DNA of 26,110 nt from assembly GCA_049699975.1 (NCBI GenBank), contig JBNAWB010000029.1:1-26110 (forward strand), read 5' to 3'. Under the pieces are notes generated by a model, which saw only the letters and a list, made by a program, of their open reading frames with translations, was not told where the DNA came from and ran no database searches. Below are positions 21,838 to 26,110 of this stretch, piece by piece. Source of the stretch: CAZAGD01 sp049699975 (GTDB taxonomy: Bacteria; Desulfobacterota; SM23-61). Numbering within the stretch: position 1 is the first letter of the stretch; each line of letters opens with the position of its first letter. The position numbers and the translations under genes are program-made.

Positions 21838-23350
21838 GAAAACCCCTTCACGCTTCCGTCATCCTATCAGTAAATATAAAATTTATCGGGGAAAGAAATG
21901 TCGGCATTGCGGTCTTTGTGCGCAGCTTTGCCCTCAAGGAGTACACCAGCAATTGGGAAAGAGAATGTTAGCTCCTTATGATGAGCTATGCTGGGGCCCA
22001 TCTTGCCGAGAGTATGAGTTCTGTTGCTTGATCCGGTGCCCGCAGGGGGCCCTGTCTATTTCTGTAAACCCCAGCTTAGCCGCCCTTGGGGATTACCGTT
22101 GGACTCCGGATTTGCTGATTGCCACCTGGCAGCAGGCTGAAACGGGTACTTTGCCATATACTGATGTAGAATATCGGATCGGAGAATCTGGAGGAGGATT
22201 TGATCGGTTACGTTTTCGTTTTCCCCATCAAATCAATGAACAGCAAATATTAAGTGAAGATGATCCCAACCTTTCTATTCCCCTTAATAGACGCCAGGAT
22301 GGGCGTCCGCAGATCAGGATAGGCCTTCCTTTTTATGGTGGCGGAATGTCTTTTGGTTCCGTAAGCCTCACCACCATGCTCTGTCGAGCAAAAGCGGCGG
22401 AAGCTTGGGATACTTTTACATGTACAGGAGAAGGTGGTTATCCAAATGAACTACGTCAATATGACCACCATATGATCACCCAAGTGGCCACGGGACTATT
22501 TGGCGTGCGCGAGGAAACAATAAAAAGAGTAAGAGTTGTAGAGTTTAAGTATGCCCAGGGAGCAAAACCTGGGCTGGGGGGCCATCTTTTAGGTGATAAA
22601 GTAACCCCGGCCGTGGCGCGCATGCGGGAGGCGGTGGTAGGTAGTTCATTGTTTTCCCCTTTTCCTTTTCATAGTGTTTATTCCGTTGAAGATCACAAGA
22701 AGCATGTAGACTGGATAAAAGAGGTAAACCATCATTGTCTGGTGGCCGTGAAAGTCTCGACCCCTACAGATGTAGACATGGTAGCCGTGGGAATTTATTA
22801 TGCGGGTGCTCATATAATCCATTTAGATGGCAGCTATGGCGGCACTGGAGCTGCTCCGGAGATTGCTAAGAAAAATATTGCTATGCCCATAGAATACGCT
22901 ATTCCTAAGGTGCATCGCTTCTTAAAAGAAGAAGGAATTCGCGATCAGGTTACCCTGATGGTTAGCGGCGGCATCCGCACAGCCTATGACATAGCTAAGG
23001 CCATCGCTTTGGGGGCTGATGGGGTAGTTATCGGCACTGCCGATCTGGTGGCCTTGGAATGTATTCGTTGCCGCAATTGTGAAAGCGGCCAAGGCTGCCC
23101 ACGGGGGATAGCCACTACCGATCCGGAACTTTCGCGCTTAATTGATGTAGATTGGGGAACCCAAAGAATAATAAACCTTTATGCCGCTTGGAGAAAGCAA
23201 CTAATAACTCTCCTAAAGATTCTTGGTCTGCAGGACATTGGCGATCTTGTCGGCCGGACAGACTTGCTCTACCATGTTGATTATGAAGGAAAAAATTTAG
23301 GGGACGATTTACGCCCCATATTTCAGCGTATTGATGGGAAGACATTATAA
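21815..23350 (+). CDS. Ferredoxin-type glutamate synthase, FMN catalytic subunit
   Basis: 511 aa. The N-terminal clusters are C29-C32-C35-C39 plus a second irregular set (C59, C64, C70 or C71, C75). The synthase barrel follows with GGGMSFGSVS, CTGEGGYPNE, AQGAKPGLGGHL, VAVKVSTPTDVDMVA and the FMN/2-oxoglutarate loop DGSYGGTGAAP (from D338), then SGGIRTAYDIAKAIALGADG. The cluster motif CIRCRNCESGQGCPRGIAT lies where glutamate synthases bind [3Fe-4S]. It should convert 2-oxoglutarate plus ammonia to glutamate using reduced ferredoxin-type electrons. The ATG at 21815 follows AGGGAG by 7 nt; an in-frame ATG at 21746 lies inside the upstream gene and is rejected. Ammonia should come from the amidotransferase encoded next. 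Confidence 0.88.
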   Translation: MPFLPPIKKTPSRFRHPISKYKIYRGKKCRHCGLCAQLCPQGVHQQLGKRMLAPYDELCWGPSCREYEFCCLIRCPQGALSISVNPSLAALGDYRWTPDLLIATWQQAETGTLPYTDVEYRIGESGGGFDRLRFRFPHQINEQQILSEDDPNLSIPLNRRQDGRPQIRIGLPFYGGGMSFGSVSLTTMLCRAKAAEAWDTFTCTGEGGYPNELRQYDHHMITQVATGLFGVREETIKRVRVVEFKYAQGAKPGLGGHLLGDKVTPAVARMREAVVGSSLFSPFPFHSVYSVEDHKKHVDWIKEVNHHCLVAVKVSTPTDVDMVAVGIYYAGAHIIHLDGSYGGTGAAPEIAKKNIAMPIEYAIPKVHRFLKEEGIRDQVTLMVSGGIRTAYDIAKAIALGADGVVIGTADLVALECIRCRNCESGQGCPRGIATTDPELSRLIDVDWGTQRIINLYAAWRKQLITLLKILGLQDIGDLVGRTDLLYHVDYEGKNLGDDLRPIFQRIDGKTL

Positions 23351-23371
23351 AAAATTTGGGGAAAAAAGAAA

Positions 23372-26002
23372 ATGGAAGATACCTGGCAGCAAATTCAAAG
23401 AATAATTGCCTCACGCCAAGAAATGATAAAAGGGATTTCCTTTCTGGAGCGGGGGCAAGCCGAAGAAGAGGGAGGCTGTGGAGTTACGGGTTTTGCTTGT
23501 TCTATTCCAGTTAGTGGCCAACATATTATTGAACCCTCTCGCCAAATGCACAACCGGGGCAATGGCAAAGGGGGTGGAATTGCGGCCGTAGGGCTTTGCC
23601 CTGAAGATTTGGGAATAAGTGCCGAATTATTACAAGAAGATTACCTTCTCCAGATTGCTTTCATCGATGAAAGTATTCGCTTCCAGTTAGAAGAAAATTT
23701 TATAAAGCCTTATTTGGAAATCCATCATGCGGAAAAAATACCCACGCTGCATGATTATCGAGAAGTGGAAGGTCTTGAAGTTAAGCCTCCAACTGTCTAT
23801 CGCTACTTTGCGCGCGTAAAAAAGGAAATCTTGGAGAAATTTCAAGAGCGGAATTTCTTAGTCGACTTACCTGGGCGGCAAGCAGAAGATGAGTTCATAT
23901 ATCAGAATAGTTTTCAAATAAATAAACAATTTTATAGCAATTCCCCAGAGAAAAAGGCATTTGTTCTTTCTCATGGCCGCAATATGCTCATCCTTAAAAT
24001 AGTTGGCTATGCAGAACAGGCAGCTCAATATTATAAGTTAAATAATCTGCGGGCGCACATCTGGATTGCTCATCAACGTTATCCGACCAAGGGCAAGATC
24101 TGGCATCCCGGAGGAGCCCATCCTTTTTCAGGGATGCACGAGGCTTTAGTCCACAATGGGGACTTTGCTAATTATCAAGCTATATGTGAATATTTATACC
24201 AGTACAACTTAACTCCCCTATTTTTGACTGATACCGAGGTGGCCGTTCTCCTTTTCGACCTTTGGAATAGAGTCTACGGATATCCTCTGGAATATATAAT
24301 AGAAGCCATGGCGCCAACCACTGAATTAGATTTCGATTATCTTCCTCCAGAAAAAAAGAGAATTTACCGCGAGATTCAATTTCGCCATATTCATGGGTCT
24401 CCTGATGGCCCTTGGTTTTTTATTATTGCTCGAAATATACCGACTCAGAGAATTTTTCAACTCATCGGCATTACGGATACAGCCATGTTACGGCCCCAAG
24501 TATTTGCTTTAAGTACCGGCGAAGTGCAAATCGGGTTGATCTGCTCGGAAAAACAAGCCATTGATGCTACGCTGGCCAGTTTAGCTAAAGAAGACTCTCG
24601 TTTTCATCGCGTGGCGGATAAATATTGGAATGCCCGTGGCGGAAGCCATACTGATGGGGGAGCTTTTATTTTTACTATTCAAGATGGAGAAAATGGATCT
24701 GCGGGCAAAAAGCTTTTATGCACTAATAAATTTGGCAAAACATTGCGTTTTCCGGAGGACCAGATTTCCTGGGATCATAAAATTCGGGGCCTCTCGGCTA
24801 AAGAAGGAGAAGTCCTAAAAATAGAAGTTTTTGAAAAACTGCGCCTGGGAAAAGAAGAAACTTTCTTCAACTATTTCAACCCCCGAGTTAAAGATTGGGA
24901 TTATGACTACTTTTATAGATTCGTAAAGGAAATTTCTCAATTGAGCAAAGTTGGAGATGGATTGAGGATTATAGGCATAAAAATTTTAACTCTTTTTCTC
25001 GACAGGCAATATGATCCCGGAAAAAAGCGGCGGAGTTGTCTACAAGAGATTTTATTGGCTGAATTAGAAGAAATTTTATCCTCGATACCAGAAATAGATG
25101 CTGGCCCAGGGGCAATGATGGGGCGAATAAATTGGGAGAAAAGAACAGCTTTAAGAAAAAAGAAGGAAAGCGAAGAAATTCTGGTGGTGGATGCGGGCGC
25201 CTTTCCTGCAGAAGGGAAGGAAAGTTTAGCCAATCTATTGTCGCGAGCCTTTAATTTAGGATGGAAAAATTTCATCGTCTATAACTGTCGAGGACAAAGA
25301 TTCATCGGCTGTGGTTTTGGCCCGCAGACCGAGGGCGTACGGATTGATGTTTATGGAAGCTCAGGGGATTATTTAGGATCGGGAATAGATGGGATGGAGA
25401 TTTATGTCCATGGAAATGCTCAGGACCAGTTGGGGCAAATCATGAAGTCAGGAAAAATGGTTATCTATGGGGATGTAGGTCAGACCTTTCTTTACGGAGC
25501 AAAGGGCGGTACTGTTTATGTCTTAGGAAATGCGGCCGGGCGTCCTTTAATCAATGCGGTGGGGCGACCACGGGTAGTGATCAATGGGACTTGCTTAGAT
25601 TATTTAGCAGAGTCTTTTATGGCGGGAGACCCGCTGCATGGCGGTGGATTTGTCGTGGTCAATGGCCTCGAATTTGATGAACATGGAAATATTCAGGAGC
25701 AGACTACACCTTATCCTGGGTCAAACCTTTTTTCGCTGGCCGCCGGAGGAGCGATTTATATCCGTGATCCCCATTTTCTACTCCAAGACGAACAGTTAAA
25801 TGGGGGTGAATTTGTCTCCCTCACTGAACAGGATTGGCAACTTGTTCTTCCTTACTTGCAAGAGAATGAAGCTATTTTCGGAATTTCTGTGGAGCATGAC
25901 CTTTTAACGGTAAAAGGAGAGAAGAGAAAGCCAGAGCATATCTACCGCAAAGTTCGCCCGGGAAAGATCTTCGCTTTGGCTGGCACAGGCAATCAAGAAT
26001 AG
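23372..26002 (+). CDS. Glutamate synthase amidotransferase-GXGXG fusion subunit
   Basis: 876 aa. A class II glutamine amidotransferase domain spans about 36-430. The probable nucleophile is C36 (EGGCGVTGF), which would become N-terminal only after removal of a 35-residue propeptide. HQRYPT, AHPF and EALVHNGDFANY line the site. A helical linker follows, and about 620-800 is the GltB GXGXG beta-helix (GFGPQTEGVRIDVYG, GSGIDGMEIYVHGNAQDQLG and similar turns). It releases ammonia from glutamine for the FMN subunit encoded 21 bp upstream. Archaeal-type enzymes encode these domains as separate genes and bacterial GltB has them all in one; here the outer two are fused and the FMN domain is separate. 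The hairpin at 26030-26072 follows. Confidence 0.88.
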   Translation: MEDTWQQIQRIIASRQEMIKGISFLERGQAEEEGGCGVTGFACSIPVSGQHIIEPSRQMHNRGNGKGGGIAAVGLCPEDLGISAELLQEDYLLQIAFIDESIRFQLEENFIKPYLEIHHAEKIPTLHDYREVEGLEVKPPTVYRYFARVKKEILEKFQERNFLVDLPGRQAEDEFIYQNSFQINKQFYSNSPEKKAFVLSHGRNMLILKIVGYAEQAAQYYKLNNLRAHIWIAHQRYPTKGKIWHPGGAHPFSGMHEALVHNGDFANYQAICEYLYQYNLTPLFLTDTEVAVLLFDLWNRVYGYPLEYIIEAMAPTTELDFDYLPPEKKRIYREIQFRHIHGSPDGPWFFIIARNIPTQRIFQLIGITDTAMLRPQVFALSTGEVQIGLICSEKQAIDATLASLAKEDSRFHRVADKYWNARGGSHTDGGAFIFTIQDGENGSAGKKLLCTNKFGKTLRFPEDQISWDHKIRGLSAKEGEVLKIEVFEKLRLGKEETFFNYFNPRVKDWDYDYFYRFVKEISQLSKVGDGLRIIGIKILTLFLDRQYDPGKKRRSCLQEILLAELEEILSSIPEIDAGPGAMMGRINWEKRTALRKKKESEEILVVDAGAFPAEGKESLANLLSRAFNLGWKNFIVYNCRGQRFIGCGFGPQTEGVRIDVYGSSGDYLGSGIDGMEIYVHGNAQDQLGQIMKSGKMVIYGDVGQTFLYGAKGGTVYVLGNAAGRPLINAVGRPRVVINGTCLDYLAESFMAGDPLHGGGFVVVNGLEFDEHGNIQEQTTPYPGSNLFSLAAGGAIYIRDPHFLLQDEQLNGGEFVSLTEQDWQLVLPYLQENEAIFGISVEHDLLTVKGEKRKPEHIYRKVRPGKIFALAGTGNQE

Positions 26003-26029
26003 CCTGCCTGAATCTGGCTGGAATTTAGG

Positions 26030-26072
26030 AAGTGATCAACGGTCAGCAGAAGATACTGACCGTCGATCACTT
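26030..26072. terminator. 17-bp inverted repeat built from two dyad copies, probable terminator
   Basis: AAGTGATCAACGGTCAG (26030-26046) and CTGACCGTCGATCACTT (26056-26072) are complementary with one mismatch around a 9-nt loop, and T-rich sequence (TTTTAAATTTT) overlaps and follows the stem. It lies 27 bp after the last stop codon, so it can end the GOGAT operon. Each arm contains a form of the window's dyad; the right arm, on the minus strand, matches TGATCGACGGTCAG exactly and has an AT-rich flank like the copies at 39 and 3928. Confidence 0.65.
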
Positions 26073-26110
26073 TTAAATTTTAACCCACGCTGAGATCGAT
26101 AAATCCTTGC

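Noticed and set aside
1..26110. CRISPR array, insertion sequence, tRNA or rRNA
   Set aside because: No regularly spaced repeats, transposase, terminal inverted repeats with target duplications, or RNA-gene signatures were seen.

Overview
This window is a nitrogen-assimilation island from an anaerobic bacterium. It is almost fully coding at moderate to low GC. A run of exactly 100 N (13135-13234) marks a scaffold join, so this looks like a draft or metagenome-derived assembly. Sigma54 machinery, GAF and ANTAR regulators, ferredoxin-rich proteins, a DUF362/NapH-type redox pair and a ferredoxin-type modular glutamate synthase fit a Desulfobacterota-like anaerobe or a related uncultured phylum. 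That lineage is an inference; there is no rRNA or marker gene to fix it.

Layout. 1-4000: a GAF-Fis regulator (116-979) faces a minus-strand pair, a membrane polyferredoxin with an internal twin-arginine segment (983-2575) and a Tat-exported DUF362 protein (2572-3477). A gap of about 540 bp holds repeats and promoters. 4000-6530: a GAF-ANTAR RNA-binding antiterminator (4018-4722), then a leader RNA with a candidate ANTAR hairpin overlapping an intrinsic terminator, then a stand-alone FMN-type glutamate synthase-like protein (4902-6470) and its terminator. 6585-11569: an ammonium-transporter/histidine-kinase fusion, an NtrC-type sigma54 activator and a MaoC-type hydratase. 11630-13234: a divergent winged-helix/ferredoxin protein and a lipoprotein cut by the gap. 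13389-17697: amt, PII and glnD behind a candidate sigma54 promoter. 18057-19808: a Fis-domain-only protein and glnA (GSI-alpha type) behind a better sigma54 promoter. 19958-26002: an MvhD-like iron-sulfur protein, a degenerate FMN-domain paralogue, an intact ferredoxin/FMN glutamate synthase subunit, and an amidotransferase-GXGXG fusion. Together these look like a modular ferredoxin-fed GOGAT.

How it may work together (inference). The Amt-kinase senses ammonium or transport and signals to the NtrC-like activator, which drives sigma54 promoters for amt-glnK-glnD and glnA. PII and GlnD report nitrogen status. GlnA keeps the Arg62 associated with glutamine feedback inhibition, and no adenylyltransferase gene is seen. 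GlnA and the split GOGAT complete ammonia assimilation, with electrons perhaps supplied through the MvhD-like protein and ferredoxin domains. Two extra proteins carry an NtrC-like Fis DNA-binding domain but no AAA+ domain and could compete for the same enhancers. The two GAF-regulator genes share a promoter architecture: a 15-bp dyad (CTGATCGACGGTCAG) exactly 12 bp upstream of a TTGACA box. Further copies of the dyad lie elsewhere in the window, including both arms of the hairpin after the last gene.
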